Shown here piece after piece: positions 7,995 to 16,802 of a stretch of 38,274 nt of DNA. The notes beneath the pieces were generated by a model that saw only the letters and a program-made list of their open reading frames with translations, ran no database searches and was not told the origin of the DNA. Source of the stretch: Methylobacter sp. (GTDB lineage Bacteria; Pseudomonadota; Gammaproteobacteria; Methylococcales; Methylomonadaceae). The translations under genes and the position numbers were made by a program. Position 1 is the first letter of the stretch. Each line of letters starts with the position of its first letter. Location of the stretch: assembly GCA_030679035.1 (NCBI GenBank), contig JAUXTH010000156.1, forward strand, positions 1 through 38,274, in the 5' to 3' direction.

Positions 7995-9383
7995 TCATCC
8001 CCATTGGGATTTACGGACATTAAAGTTACGCCCTTTGATTTTGCCGTTTCTCAAGCAAGCCAAGGCCTTATCAACACTGTCCTGCTTGATAGCCACATAA
8101 GCGTGGGCATCAAAAATATCGATTTTGCCCACTTCGCTGCCTGGAATCCCGGCATCACCGGTTAACGCACCCAAAATATCGCCAGGACGCACTTTGTTTT
8201 TGCGCCCGCCGTCGATCCACAAAGTCACCATCGGCGGCTCGAAGCGCGGCTCATGGCTCATCTGAAAGGGCGCCACTTCGTCCCACTTGGCGGGAATGTT
8301 TTGGTATTCCTCAATGGCTTTAACCCGGTTCAATTCCTGTTCGGTGCATAAACTTAGCGCTAGGCCCTTTTTGCCGGCGCGGCCTGTTCGCCCGATTCGG
8401 TGTACGTAGATTTCAGGATCCCAGGGCAATTCGTAATTAATCACCGCTTGCATATCCTTAATATCCAGACCCCGCGCCGCGACATCGGTCGCCACCAGCA
8501 CCGAACAGCTCTTATTGGCAAAACGCACCAACACCTGATCCCGATGCTTTTGCTCCAAGTCGCCATGCAGCGCCTGAACCGAAAAGCCGCTGTTTTCCAG
8601 CGAGCTTGCCACATCCTGGCAATCCCGTTTGGTATTGCAAAACACCACGGTCGATTCGGGCCGGTGGTAGGATAAAAGATAAGCCAGCGCGTTTATCCGT
8701 TTCGATTTTTCCACCTGATAAAACAGCTGCTCAATATCGCTGTCGTGATGGCTGGTTTCGATGCTGACGGAAACCGGTTTAAACTGGAATTTCTGGCTTA
8801 TTTCCCGAATAGGATCGGTATAGGTTGCCGAAAACAGCAAGGTTTGCCGATGCGTCGGTGCGTATGAAATCACATCGGTAATAGCCTCTTCAAAGCCCAT
8901 ATCCAACATCCGGTCGGCCTCATCCAGCACCAGCACTTTTAGATTGCTTAAGCGTAAACTGCGTTTGCGCAGATGCTCCTGCAACCGTCCCGGCGTACCG
9001 ACAACCACATGAACACCGTGTTCCAACGAACCCAGCTGCGGCCCGAAAGGCACACCACCGCATAAGGTCAGCACTTTGATGTTTTGCGTAAATCGGGCTA
9101 AGCGCCGAATCTCCTTGCAGACCTGATCGGCAAGTTCCCGAGTTGGACAAACAACCATCGCCTGAACCCTGAAACTGTTCAAGTCCAGCTTGGACAGCAG
9201 ACCAATGCCGAAAGCGGCAGTTTTGCCGCTGCCGGTTTTGGCCTGCGCAATCACGTCCCTGCCCTCAAGGATGTGCGGCAGGCTTTCCGCCTGGATGGGG
9301 GTTAAGTGGGTGTAACCCAGGGATTCGATGTTTTCAAGCAGGGCGGGTTTTAAAGCTAGGGACGAAAATTTGGCAGTGTTCAC
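7995..9383 (-). CDS. dbpA: ATP-dependent RNA helicase DbpA
   Basis: 462 residues. DbpA is a DEAD-box helicase that acts on 23S rRNA hairpin 92 during late 50S assembly. Motifs: TPIQAESLP (28-36), AKTGSGKT (48-55), PTRELA (80-85), TPGR (130-133), DEAD (154-157), SAT (185-187), [12 protein letters not shown] and HRIGRTGR. The last about 75 residues (VTLWIDGGRKNKVRPGDIL, then VGKIDIFDAHAYVAI) are the DbpA RNA-binding domain that sets rRNA specificity and separates it from RhlE. The start is GTG at 9381-9383, with only a weak ribosome-binding site. An inverted repeat at 9405-9427 lies in its leader. Confidence 0.95.
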   Translation of the reverse strand: MNTAKFSSLALKPALLENIESLGYTHLTPIQAESLPHILEGRDVIAQAKTGSGKTAAFGIGLLSKLDLNSFRVQAMVVCPTRELADQVCKEIRRLARFTQNIKVLTLCGGVPFGPQLGSLEHGVHVVVGTPGRLQEHLRKRSLRLSNLKVLVLDEADRMLDMGFEEAITDVISYAPTHRQTLLFSATYTDPIREISQKFQFKPVSVSIETSHHDSDIEQLFYQVEKSKRINALAYLLSYHRPESTVVFCNTKRDCQDVASSLENSGFSVQALHGDLEQKHRDQVLVRFANKSCSVLVATDVAARGLDIKDMQAVINYELPWDPEIYVHRIGRTGRAGKKGLALSLCTEQELNRVKAIEEYQNIPAKWDEVAPFQMSHEPRFEPPMVTLWIDGGRKNKVRPGDILGALTGDAGIPGSEVGKIDIFDAHAYVAIKQDSVDKALACLRNGKIKGRNFNVRKSQWG

Positions 9384-9404
9384 AAGGACTCTTTAGTTGA
9401 CGCA

Positions 9405-9427
9405 AATGACGGCGAACTGCCGTCATT
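9405..9427. repeat. Short inverted repeat in the dbpA leader
   Basis: AATGACGGC and GCCGTCATT form a perfect 9-bp stem with a 5-base loop, about 22 bases upstream of the dbpA GTG. It may be a leader hairpin or part of a dispersed repeat. No T-tract follows on either strand. Confidence 0.55.
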
Positions 9428-9504
9428 CAATTGCCTATGATACCAGATAGTGCGGATTTAAGCCGGACAAGGTTGATTTTTCAGTAAAAAATCAATTACA
9501 AATG

Positions 9505-9667
9505 GAACGCGGATGCCAAAAGTAGGCGCCTCTAGGCGACGCAGATTGGACTGATTTACGCGGATTTTAAGAAGCCGATGATGCGTTACGTTAGTTAAGC
9601 GTTTTAAACAAATACTCTAAATAGCTTTATCCGTGATAATCCGCTTAAATCTGCGTCATCCGCGTTC
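9505..9667. repeat. Imperfect inverted-repeat element
   Basis: GAACGCGGATG (9505-9515) and GACGCAGATT (9538-9547) reappear in inverted orientation and contiguously as AATCTGCGTC/CATCCGCGTTC (9648-9667). The left arm has an extra 22 bases between the two blocks. There is no open reading frame of note inside. It looks like a decayed non-coding dispersed repeat between dbpA and lpxA. Confidence 0.6.
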
Positions 9668-9683
9668 TATTGTTAATGCCAAG

Positions 9684-9804
9684 CTAGTAGTGCGCCAAAG
9701 ATAGAATGACGGTTAAGATGTAGGGGCGGATTTATCCGCCCTGGGCGATTGAAATCGCCCCTACTACGACTCTATTCGTCAAAATTTTCTTGGCGCACTA
9801 CTAG
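9684..9804. mobile_element. MITE-like element abutting lpxA
   Basis: A perfect 15-base terminal inverted repeat: CTAGTAGTGCGCCAA at 9684-9698 and TTGGCGCACTACTAG at 9790-9804. The outer CTAG could instead be a 4-bp target duplication, leaving 11-bp termini. The 91-base interior contains two nested palindromes, around GGGCGGATTTATCCGCCC and GGGCGATTGAAATCGCCC, and no gene. The right end forms the TAG stop codon of lpxA. Size, perfect termini and internal palindromes suggest a non-autonomous miniature element. Confidence 0.65.
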
Positions 9805-10574
9805 CCCGACACATCAACAAACCCATGTAAGCCACGTTTTGACTTAACCGCCAACCACTCTTTCAAGTGCTTTAATTCTTCCGTTTCTTCCAACTCGTCC
9901 AGGCTTTGCTTGTTTTTTAGCAGCCGGAATGCCGACGACAACACTTTATAGCGATCCCCTGTGATGCCTGCGCGTCTTAAGCCTACGGTATTCAACTTGT
10001 AATGCCGGGCCGGGCGTCCGCCTATCAGCATAAAGGGGATGACATCCATATTAAGGCCGGTCGTGCCCTGCACTATCGCGTACGAGCCGATCCGGCAAAA
10101 CTGGTGCGCAACCACCGCGCCGCCGATGAAAACATTATTGCCGACTTCAACATGCCCGCCGATCGCGACATTGTTCGCAAATATAGTGTTATTGCCGACT
10201 GTGCAATCATGGGCGACATGGCTGTTGTTCATAAAGAAACAACCGGAGCCGATGCGTGTCTCGGCGTTTTCTTTAGAAGCACGATGCGCTGTAAAGCCCT
10301 CTCTAAAGACGTTGTTGTCGCCGCAAATCAGCCAGGAAACCGTCTCGGCTTTAAAACTGGTATCTTGCGGCAGACCACCTAACACCGCATGCGGGTGTAA
10401 AATATTGCCGTCACCCATTTTCACATGGCTGTGCACCACGGCATGAGCGCCCACCTGACAGTTAGCACCCAATTGGGCACCTGTTTCAATAACGGCAAAA
10501 GGCCCTACCGTAATATTGTCTCCCAGCAATACGTCCTCTGCTATATAGGCGGTCGGGTGAATATTTTGAGCCAT
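9801..10574 (-). CDS. lpxA: Acyl-ACP--UDP-N-acetylglucosamine O-acyltransferase LpxA
   Basis: 257 residues. It catalyses the first step of lipid A synthesis, 3-O-acylation of UDP-GlcNAc, in the cytoplasm. The left-handed beta-helix hexapeptide repeats run through about residues 5-185. The catalytic His is H122 in the segment SHVAHDCTVGNN (E. coli H125). The conserved GTTGLNMDVIPFMLIGGRPARHY and the C-terminal helices (GLRRAGI, LDELEETEELKHLKEWL) are present. It follows xerD by 3 bases and is not next to lpxD, fabZ or lpxB. The C-terminus reads SKRGLHGFVDVSG, slightly longer than the usual end, and its TAG lies in the end of a MITE-like element, so the tail may have been altered. Confidence 0.93.
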   Translation of the reverse strand: MAQNIHPTAYIAEDVLLGDNITVGPFAVIETGAQLGANCQVGAHAVVHSHVKMGDGNILHPHAVLGGLPQDTSFKAETVSWLICGDNNVFREGFTAHRASKENAETRIGSGCFFMNNSHVAHDCTVGNNTIFANNVAIGGHVEVGNNVFIGGAVVAHQFCRIGSYAIVQGTTGLNMDVIPFMLIGGRPARHYKLNTVGLRRAGITGDRYKVLSSAFRLLKNKQSLDELEETEELKHLKEWLAVKSKRGLHGFVDVSG

Positions 10575-10577
10575 CTT

Positions 10578-11462
10578 TTATCCTCTTGGATGATATTTTG
10601 AATGTAATTCTTTGAGTCTTTCGCGGGCAATATGGGTGTAGATTTGCGTAGTCGATAAATCCGAATGCCCGAGCAATAACTGCACGACCCGCAAATCCGC
10701 GCCATGATTTAACAAATGCGTGGCGAAAGCATGTCTCAACGTATGCGGCGACAGCTCTTTGTTAATACCGGCTTTTTTTGCATGGCGCTTGATAATATGC
10801 CAAAAAGCCTGCCTTGTCATGTTGTCTCCCCGGTTGGTAACGAACAGATAATCGCATTGCCGCTCGCCAAGAATAGTCTTTCTGGCTTGGGTCATATAAT
10901 TTTCCAGCCAACTCATGGCTTCTTCTCCGACAGGCACTAAGCGCTCTTTGTTGCCTTTGCCGATAATCCTGACCACGCCCTGCCTGAAGCTAATCTGCTC
11001 AAACTTTAAATTGACCAGTTCCGATACCCTAAGCCCAGTGGCATACAGCATTTCCAGCATAGTTCTGTCCCTGAAACCCAGCGCGTTGGTGACTTCAGGC
11101 GCATCCAACAACAACTCCACATCGTTTTCAGAAAGCGATTTGGGCAACGGCTGGCCAATATGGGGCGATTCTATCAAAGCGGTCGGATCGACTTTGATGC
11201 TGTTTTCCCGGATGTAATAACCGTAGAAGCGGCGCAAACTGGATAGAATGCGCGCAGTAGACCGGTTGCCGATGCCTTCCTTATAGCGACTGGCAAGAAA
11301 ATCTGATAGCTGCCCCCCGTCCACTTCGAGCATCGGCTTATCCTTCAGCCATTTGGCAAAAATTCTCAAATCGCTGCCGTAGGCCGAAAGCGTGTTCTCG
11401 CTCAAGCCCTGCTCGACCCAGACGGCATCGAGAAATTGGTCGATTAGAACGGTTGCATTCAT
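10578..11462 (-). CDS. xerD: Site-specific tyrosine recombinase XerD
   Basis: 294 residues, the usual XerD length. It works with XerC at dif to resolve chromosome dimers. The N-terminal SAM-like DNA-binding domain spans about 5-90. Catalytic residues are all visible: R145 (ATGLRVSE), K169 (IGKGNKERLVP), H240 and R243 (SPHTLRHAFATH), H266 (LLGHSDLSTTQIYTH) and nucleophile Y275. The start overlaps the ogt stop (ATGA at 11459-11462). XerD is preferred to XerC because of overall length and the SPHTLRHAFATHLLNHGADLRVVQ run, from memory of the family. Confidence 0.92.
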   Translation of the reverse strand: MNATVLIDQFLDAVWVEQGLSENTLSAYGSDLRIFAKWLKDKPMLEVDGGQLSDFLASRYKEGIGNRSTARILSSLRRFYGYYIRENSIKVDPTALIESPHIGQPLPKSLSENDVELLLDAPEVTNALGFRDRTMLEMLYATGLRVSELVNLKFEQISFRQGVVRIIGKGNKERLVPVGEEAMSWLENYMTQARKTILGERQCDYLFVTNRGDNMTRQAFWHIIKRHAKKAGINKELSPHTLRHAFATHLLNHGADLRVVQLLLGHSDLSTTQIYTHIARERLKELHSKYHPRG

Positions 11463-11944
11463 TTTTTATGGCTGGCTTCATATTCCAGTAATTTATATTT
11501 TACCGCCATTAAATCGCCGTCGGTTTGTCCGCAATAGCCGCCCATCCCGGAAACGGAAACCACCCGATGACAGGGGATGAACAACGCATAGGGATTGTCC
11601 CTGCACGCATTACCGACGGCCCGGGCTGATGAGCCTATTTTTTTTGCCAGTGCCGAATAAGTCATGGTTTCGCCAAAAGGTATTTGGCAAAGCGCAGCCC
11701 AAACTTGGTTCCGGTAAATACTGCCTTGTTTTAGCAGCTTGATATTAATGGGTTTATCGGGGTTCTGCCAATAGCTGTTTAATTCGTGTTCAACAGGCGG
11801 GTTCGGGCTAGCGCCCGGTTCCCAGTCTGTTTTGCTGATCACGCCCTGCTGGCTGGTTAACACAAACTGTCCAGCCGGGGTCTGAAGCCTTACAACATCC
11901 TCGGCTCCCGAGCAGTTTTCCACCCACTCTATTATAAATGGCAT
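11459..11944 (-). CDS. ogt: Methylated-DNA--protein-cysteine methyltransferase
   Basis: 161 residues. It repairs O6-methylguanine by transferring the methyl group to its own cysteine. The active-site motif is IPCHRVVS with nucleophile C125. The helix-turn-helix with the Arg finger is GSSARAVGNACRDNP (about 104-118), and the N-terminal half has the weakly conserved Ogt/Ada-C pseudo-RNase H fold. It begins a likely ogt-xerD-lpxA operon. There is no Ada-type N-terminal regulatory domain, so it is a stand-alone repair enzyme. Confidence 0.93.
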   Translation of the reverse strand: MPFIIEWVENCSGAEDVVRLQTPAGQFVLTSQQGVISKTDWEPGASPNPPVEHELNSYWQNPDKPINIKLLKQGSIYRNQVWAALCQIPFGETMTYSALAKKIGSSARAVGNACRDNPYALFIPCHRVVSVSGMGGYCGQTDGDLMAVKYKLLEYEASHKK

Positions 11945-12047
11945 TAAACAAGTCCTGACTGATGTTAATTATCGGGCAAAAAGACAAGCAATAAAGAAAT
12001 CTACAGTTTTAGGCTTAAATATGCAACTTGGCTAATTCATCAGCCAT

Positions 12048-12077
12048 AAAAAAAGGCAGCTCAAAGCTGCCTTTTTT
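12048..12077 (-). terminator. Rho-independent terminator after rplS
   Basis: AAGGCAGC, the 5-base loop TCAAA, and GCTGCCTT form a strong stem flanked by A- and T-runs on both sides. It sits 21 bases beyond the rplS stop and would end the rpsP-rimM-trmD-rplS transcript. Its symmetry means it could act in both directions. Confidence 0.85.
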
Positions 12078-12098
12078 GTCCCATGAAAACCGGCTTGA

Positions 12099-12440
12099 TT
12101 AAAGTTTTTCTTTAATACGCGCCGCTTTACCGGTCAGGTCACGCAAGTAATACAATTTGGCACGACGGACATCGCCGCGACGCTTAACATTGATCTCGCT
12201 GATGATAGGGCTGTGCGTTTGAAACACACGCTCAACACCGGTACCGTGAGAAATTTTTCTTACTGTGAAAGCCGAGTTTAAGCCGCGATTACGTTTTGCA
12301 ATTACGATGCCTTCAAAAGCCTGAATTCTTTCACGCTCGCCTTCTTTTACCTTAACTTGTACAACAACCGTGTCGCCCGGACCAAAGTCAGGAATCTGTT
12401 TCAGTTGTTCCGCTTCCAATTCATCAATAATATTGCTCAT
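12099..12440 (-). CDS. rplS: 50S ribosomal protein L19
   Basis: 113 residues, the normal length. L19 lies at the 30S-50S interface. The characteristic blocks are [62 protein letters not shown] and [16 protein letters not shown]. It is the last gene of the conserved rpsP-rimM-trmD-rplS operon, 14 bases after trmD, followed by a clear terminator. Confidence 0.98.
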   Translation of the reverse strand: MSNIIDELEAEQLKQIPDFGPGDTVVVQVKVKEGERERIQAFEGIVIAKRNRGLNSAFTVRKISHGTGVERVFQTHSPIISEINVKRRGDVRRAKLYYLRDLTGKAARIKEKL

Positions 12441-12454
12441 ACCGCACCTTAAAT

Positions 12455-13192
12455 TTAAACTAATTCTACAATAAATTCTTTAAGCAGCTTTTCCTGCTCT
12501 GCACTCAAATTCTTTTTTTTCAACAAGTCCGGACGTCTCTGCCAGGTTCGCCCTAAAGCCTGCTTCATTCGCCAACGGTCTATATCCGCATGGTTGCCGC
12601 CTAATAAAACTTCCGGCACCGAATGCCCTTCAATCTGTTCAGGTCTGGTAAAGTGCTGACAATCCAGCAAACCATCGCTGTGCGAGTCCTGCTGGGCTGA
12701 GTCTTCATCGCCGAGTACACCCGGCAATAGACGGGTCACCGCATCGATAACCACCAATGCAGCAAGCTCACCGCCGCTGATAACATAGTCGCCGATAGAC
12801 CATTCGTCATCGCAATCCAGCTCGACAAAACGTTCATCAATGCCTTCGTAACGCCCCGCAACTAAAATCAATTGCGCTTCTTCACTAGCCTCCGACAACA
12901 AAGCCTGGGTAATCGGCTTACCTTGCGGACTTAAATAAACTACTTTGGCGGTCTTTGTACCCGCCTGTTTTGCATCATTAACCGCATCATGCAAGGGCTG
13001 ATACTTCATGACCATACCGGGGCCGCCGCCGTATGGACGGTCATCGACGGTCTTGTGTCTGTCGTGGGTATAATCCCGAGGGTTCCATACCGACAAACTG
13101 ACGATATTGCGTTCGATTGCCCTGCCTGTTACGCCGTAACTCGCAGCCGCTGTCACCATGTCAGGAAATAATGTTACAACATCAAAACGCAT
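12455..13192 (-). CDS. trmD: tRNA (guanine-N1-)-methyltransferase TrmD
   Basis: 245 residues from the ATG at 13192 ([10 protein letters not shown], the family N-terminus). It methylates G37 of tRNAs with a preceding G, preventing +1 frameshifts. The SPOUT trefoil-knot region includes [17 protein letters not shown] and [20 protein letters not shown]-like sequence (here [17 protein letters not shown]), followed by the C-terminal DNA-binding-like domain with [19 protein letters not shown]. An ATG at 13219 is also in frame but would overlap rimM by 19 bases and adds non-family residues, so I prefer 13192. Confidence 0.97.
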   Translation of the reverse strand: MRFDVVTLFPDMVTAAASYGVTGRAIERNIVSLSVWNPRDYTHDRHKTVDDRPYGGGPGMVMKYQPLHDAVNDAKQAGTKTAKVVYLSPQGKPITQALLSEASEEAQLILVAGRYEGIDERFVELDCDDEWSIGDYVISGGELAALVVIDAVTRLLPGVLGDEDSAQQDSHSDGLLDCQHFTRPEQIEGHSVPEVLLGGNHADIDRWRMKQALGRTWQRRPDLLKKKNLSAEQEKLLKEFIVELV

Positions 13193-13200
13193 GATGATAA

Positions 13201-13710
13201 TTAAAAATCGGGATCCCAATCGACAATGATTTTGCCTGCATCGAGATCAACCTTAATTATCGTTCGTCCCTGTAAAAACGGAATGACCCGTTCCCGCTCT
13301 CCCTGAACGATGATCACATCATTAGCGCCTGTTTCCAGCAGACTGTCAACCGCGCCTAACTGAACACCATCAATGGTTTCAACCTGCAAGCCGATCAAAT
13401 CGGACCAGTAATATTCACCTTTAGCAGCTTTTGGCAACTGGTCTTGGGTTATAAAAATATCCCAGCCCATCAAGCTTGCTGCTTGATCCCTATCATCAAT
13501 ACCGGCCAGCTGGGCGACTATCGTCTTACCCTGTAGCTGCCCGTCAACAACATTAACGGTTTTTATCTGGTCGCCTTTTTGTAGCAACCAAGGGGAATAA
13601 GTTAAAATATTTTCCCTCGGATCAGTGAAGGAAAATACCTTAACCCATCCTTTTACACCAAAAACGCCGGAAATCTTTCCGACACTTATATGTTGCTGTT
13701 GTTCTGACAA
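13201..13710 (-). CDS. rimM: Ribosome maturation factor RimM
   Basis: 169 residues. RimM binds S19 and helps mature the 30S head. The N-terminal RimM domain begins [24 protein letters not shown] (about 8-31). The C-terminal PRC-barrel has [22 protein letters not shown] and ends in the conserved [25 protein letters not shown]. It lies 7 bases after rpsP and 8 bases before trmD in the classic operon. Confidence 0.97.
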   Translation of the reverse strand: MSEQQQHISVGKISGVFGVKGWVKVFSFTDPRENILTYSPWLLQKGDQIKTVNVVDGQLQGKTIVAQLAGIDDRDQAASLMGWDIFITQDQLPKAAKGEYYWSDLIGLQVETIDGVQLGAVDSLLETGANDVIIVQGERERVIPFLQGRTIIKVDLDAGKIIVDWDPDF

Positions 13711-13717
13711 CTTAAGT

Positions 13718-13969
13718 TTATGCTGCCGCTTTTTGCGCGTCTTTAATCAATTTTGCAACACGCTCGGAAGGCTGTGCGCCATTGGATTTCCAATATTCAA
13801 CGCGATCGCTGTCTAAACGCAATTTTTCTTCATTACCGCGCGCCAAAGGATTAAAAAAACCAACCCGTTCAATATAACGACCGTCACGACCGCTTCTGCT
13901 ATCGGTTACAACAACGTGATAGAAAGGACGATTTTTCGCGCCACCTCTAGAAAGACGAATGGTTACCAT
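13718..13969 (-). CDS. rpsP: 30S ribosomal protein S16
   Basis: 83 residues, the normal length. Family signatures are [25 protein letters not shown] at the N-terminus, then [14 protein letters not shown] and the segment [19 protein letters not shown]. It heads the rpsP-rimM-trmD-rplS operon and has a GAGGAA ribosome-binding site upstream of the ATG. Confidence 0.98.
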   Translation of the reverse strand: MVTIRLSRGGAKNRPFYHVVVTDSRSGRDGRYIERVGFFNPLARGNEEKLRLDSDRVEYWKSNGAQPSERVAKLIKDAQKAAA

Positions 13970-14011
13970 CTAAGTTCCTCAAAAAAAATTTTAGTCATAA
14001 TTAATCGGCTT

Positions 14012-14039
14012 ATTTTACGCGATTTTCTATACAAGTAAA
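14012..14039 (-). promoter_or_regulatory. Possible sigma-70 promoter of the rpsP operon
   Basis: On the minus strand, TTTACT (14034-14039) and TAAAAT (14012-14017) are separated by 16 bases, about 45 bases ahead of the rpsP ATG. The match is moderate and the region is AT-rich, so chance similarity is possible. Confidence 0.35.
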
Positions 14040-14086
14040 GAACAACACACAATCCATAGGATTAGCTTGCTCTCCTTGCTCGTAAT

Positions 14087-15448
14087 CTAGCGCCTCATAC
14101 CCATGCCGCGCACATTATTTTTTATGCCCCGCATCATGTTAGTCATATTGCCTGCTTTGAAGCGCTTCATCATTTTCTGCATCATCATAAACTGCTTCAA
14201 GATGCGGTTAACATCCGATAACTGCTGGCCGCAACCGTCAGCAATACGCTTCTTCCGATTGCCTTTAATCAAATCGGGATAACGCCTTTCCTTCATGGTC
14301 ATCGAATTAATCACCCCAATCTGGCGGGATAATTCCTTGTCATTAACCTTGTCTTTCATTTCCTGAGGGACACTGTTCATGCCCGGCAATTTATCCAGCA
14401 TCGAGCCAACCCCGCCCATATCCAGCATTTGCTGCAACTGTTCACGAAAATCTTCCAGATCAAAGGACTTGCCCTTTTGCAGCTTTTTGACCAGCTTCTC
14501 GGCCTTTTCCTTATCGACCTTCTGCTCGATCTCTTCAATCAGGCCCAGCACATCGCCCATACCCAAAATACGGGATGCAATACGATCGGGATAGAAAGGT
14601 TCCAACGCATCGGTTTTTTCGCCCATCCCGATAAACTTGATCGGCTTACCTGTAATATGGCGGATAGACAACGCCGCACCGCCTCGGGCATCACCATCCG
14701 CCTTGGTCAGGATAACCCCGGTCAACGGCAACGCGTCATTAAAGGCTTTCGCGGTTATGGCGGCATCCTGGCCGGTCATACTGTCAACAACAAACAAGGT
14801 TTCGACAGGATTGATTGCCGCATGCAATTCCTTAATCTCGCCCATCATCTCATCATCAATATGCAGGCGACCTGCGGTATCGATAATAATGACATCAAGA
14901 AATTTTTTCTTGGCGGCTTCAATCGCGTTTTTAGCAATATCAACCGGCTTTTGCGACACATCGCTTTCAAAAAAGTCTAAAGAAAGCTCGTTTGCCAGCA
15001 TCTGCAATTGCTTAATAGCCGCAGGCCGGTACACGTCGGCACTGACCACGCCGACTTTTTTCTTTTGATTTTCTTTTAGCCAGCGACCTAATTTGGCTAC
15101 CGTCGTGGTTTTACCCGCGCCCTGCAAACCCGCCATTAAAATAATCGCAGGCGGAACGGCATTAAGATTCAGCTTTTCGTTGGCCTCGCCCATCACCGCA
15201 ACCAGCTCGGCCTGAACCAGCTTAATCAGTGACTGACCGGGCGAAAGACTGGACTGAACTTCCTCCCCTAATGCGCCTATTTTGATCCGCTCAATAAAGT
15301 CCGTAACCACCGGCAACGCGACATCCGCCTCAAGCAAAGCCATGCGCACTTCGCGCAGAGTTTCCTGGATGTTGCTTTCAGTCAAGCGCCCCTGACCCTT
15401 AATTTTTTTAAGCGTACTACCTAATCGATCGGTTAAATTATCAAACAT
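14087..15448 (-). CDS. ffh: Signal recognition particle protein Ffh
   Basis: 453 residues from the ATG at 15448 (MFDNLTDRLG). Ffh is the SRP GTPase that targets nascent membrane proteins to FtsY. The N domain spans about 1-95. The G domain has the P-loop GLQGAGKTTT (107-116), DTAGRLHID and TKADGDARGG. The Met-rich M domain at the C-terminus includes RKKRIADGCGQQLSDVNRILKQF and a run of Met residues that bind signal sequences and 4.5S RNA. An in-frame ATG at 15481 adds 11 residues without family character. The divergent neighbour ypjD is a common partner of ffh. Confidence 0.97.
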   Translation of the reverse strand: MFDNLTDRLGSTLKKIKGQGRLTESNIQETLREVRMALLEADVALPVVTDFIERIKIGALGEEVQSSLSPGQSLIKLVQAELVAVMGEANEKLNLNAVPPAIILMAGLQGAGKTTTVAKLGRWLKENQKKKVGVVSADVYRPAAIKQLQMLANELSLDFFESDVSQKPVDIAKNAIEAAKKKFLDVIIIDTAGRLHIDDEMMGEIKELHAAINPVETLFVVDSMTGQDAAITAKAFNDALPLTGVILTKADGDARGGAALSIRHITGKPIKFIGMGEKTDALEPFYPDRIASRILGMGDVLGLIEEIEQKVDKEKAEKLVKKLQKGKSFDLEDFREQLQQMLDMGGVGSMLDKLPGMNSVPQEMKDKVNDKELSRQIGVINSMTMKERRYPDLIKGNRKKRIADGCGQQLSDVNRILKQFMMMQKMMKRFKAGNMTNMMRGIKNNVRGMGMRR

Positions 15449-15662
15449 ATCAGTGTCTTTATTAAATCTTAAGGAAACCACTCGCTAACACAAATGCGCT
15501 AGGACTATTTAGCGGGATATATTAACATAGCCGCCGAGGCCTTTGCATTAAACTCAAGGGAATTTGTGCCTAGCTACGGAGTGCCCTACAAAAATCCAGA
15601 CAAGCAACAAGTTGCACCTGACAGTGGTGCTATCTATATCGCAAACCAATAAAACGACCCTA

Positions 15663-16457
15663 ATGAACGCTACATTCGCCGCTCTTTCAATCTGCACTTA
15701 TCTGGCAAGCACCCTGCTTATTGTCCGTGATATTCACCAGAACAAAAGGCACCGCACCCCGCTTTATCTGGCATGGACGGCCGTAGGCGCGCACACCGCA
15801 TACACCGCCGCCGCTTTCTGGCAAAGCGACAGCTTTAACTTCAGCTTTATCAGCACCGCAACCCTGGTTTCACTGATTGTCGCCCTGCTGCTGTTGATGG
15901 CGACACTGACCAAACCTGTCGAAAAACTAGGCATCGTGATATTTCCTATTGCCGCAATCATGCTGGCGCTGGAGCTGAACCTGCCCGACAAACCCCATCT
16001 GCTGCACACCCACAACTGGCAAATGAGCGTCCACATCTTAACCTCGATTATCGCGTTTAGCCTTTTAAACATCGCCGCACTGCAAGCCATCTTGCTCGCC
16101 ATTCAAGATCAGCAGCTTAAAAGCCATCCGCCCAAACGTTTCATCCAGTCATTGCCCTCCTTGCAAACCATGGAATCCCTGTTGTTCCAAATGCTCGGCA
16201 CCGGGCTTTTTTTCCTGACCATTTCATTAGTCAGCGGCTTTATTTTTATTGAAGATTTATTTGCCCAGCATTTAGTGCACAAGACTGTTTTATCGATTGC
16301 TGCCTGGATCATTTTTTCCAGTTTGTTGGTAGGCAGAATGCGCTATGGATGGCGGGGGCGAACAGCGATACGCTGGACTTTAATCGGCTTTATTTTGCTG
16401 CTCTTGGCTTACTTTGGCAGCAAACTGGTGCTTGAGTTAATTTTAAAGAAAACCTGA
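15663..16457 (+). CDS. ypjD: YpjD/CcsA-type inner membrane protein
   Basis: 264 residues from the ATG at 15663 (MNATFAALS). It is a multi-pass membrane protein with about eight hydrophobic segments, belonging to the cytochrome c assembly (CcsA/HemX-like) superfamily. Candidate haem-coordinating His residues are in AWTAVGAHTAYTAA, WQMSVHILTSI and LVHKTVLSIAAW, and the C-terminus has GRMRYGWRGRTAIRWTLIGF. In Gammaproteobacteria this gene, also called corE, commonly neighbours ffh. Its exact function is unsettled. A start at 15564 would add 33 hydrophilic residues and is less likely. Confidence 0.85.
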   Translation: MNATFAALSICTYLASTLLIVRDIHQNKRHRTPLYLAWTAVGAHTAYTAAAFWQSDSFNFSFISTATLVSLIVALLLLMATLTKPVEKLGIVIFPIAAIMLALELNLPDKPHLLHTHNWQMSVHILTSIIAFSLLNIAALQAILLAIQDQQLKSHPPKRFIQSLPSLQTMESLLFQMLGTGLFFLTISLVSGFIFIEDLFAQHLVHKTVLSIAAWIIFSSLLVGRMRYGWRGRTAIRWTLIGFILLLLAYFGSKLVLELILKKT

Positions 16458-16458
16458 C

Positions 16459-16491
16459 AAAAAAAGAGCAACTTTACGCTGCTCTTTTTTT
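16459..16491. terminator. Bidirectional rho-independent terminator
   Basis: A run of A then AGAGCA, a 9-base loop, then TGCTCT and a run of T form a symmetrical hairpin 2 bases past the ypjD stop. It would end ypjD on the plus strand and the fliS-fliT-yjfB transcript on the minus strand. Confidence 0.85.
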
Positions 16492-16528
16492 GATTATGCT
16501 ACATTTTTACTGACTCAAATCTGCCGCT

Positions 16529-16729
16529 TTATGCGTACAAATCAATTCGCCCCGAACTCGCTACACTAGAAGATGAGTCTATTAATTTCAATGCCGCCTC
16601 TCCCTGAGCCCTTTCAATATTCTGACCTTTCCTAACCACAGCAATTCCCAGCTCTTGATTCGCTGCAGCCTCTTTCAACAGAGCTGTTGTCAATGCCGGC
16701 ACAGATGGGCCTCCCACTGAACTTACCAT
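16529..16729 (-). CDS. Small YjfB-like putative motility protein
   Basis: 66 residues from the ATG at 16729, chosen because GGAGG lies 5 bases upstream; the in-frame ATG at 16741 sits before this ribosome-binding site. The sequence (ALTTALLKEAAANQELGIAV, then AQGEAALKLIDSS) follows the short helical pattern of the YjfB family, annotated as putative motility proteins. It is the last gene of the flagellar filament block, after fliT. No biochemical role is established; co-location suggests a flagellar accessory. Confidence 0.65.
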   Translation of the reverse strand: MVSSVGGPSVPALTTALLKEAAANQELGIAVVRKGQNIERAQGEAALKLIDSSSSVASSGRIDLYA

Positions 16730-16802
16730 AAAAACCTCCAAAATTTAGACTTCTCAGCCATTACCGCCCTGCCGCAACAAATTTGAACAGACGACAGCAA
16801 AC

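Noticed and set aside
9384-9804. Considered a CRISPR array because of repeated GCGGAT-type words
   Set aside because: The repeats are inverted and unevenly spaced, not direct repeats with unique spacers of constant length.
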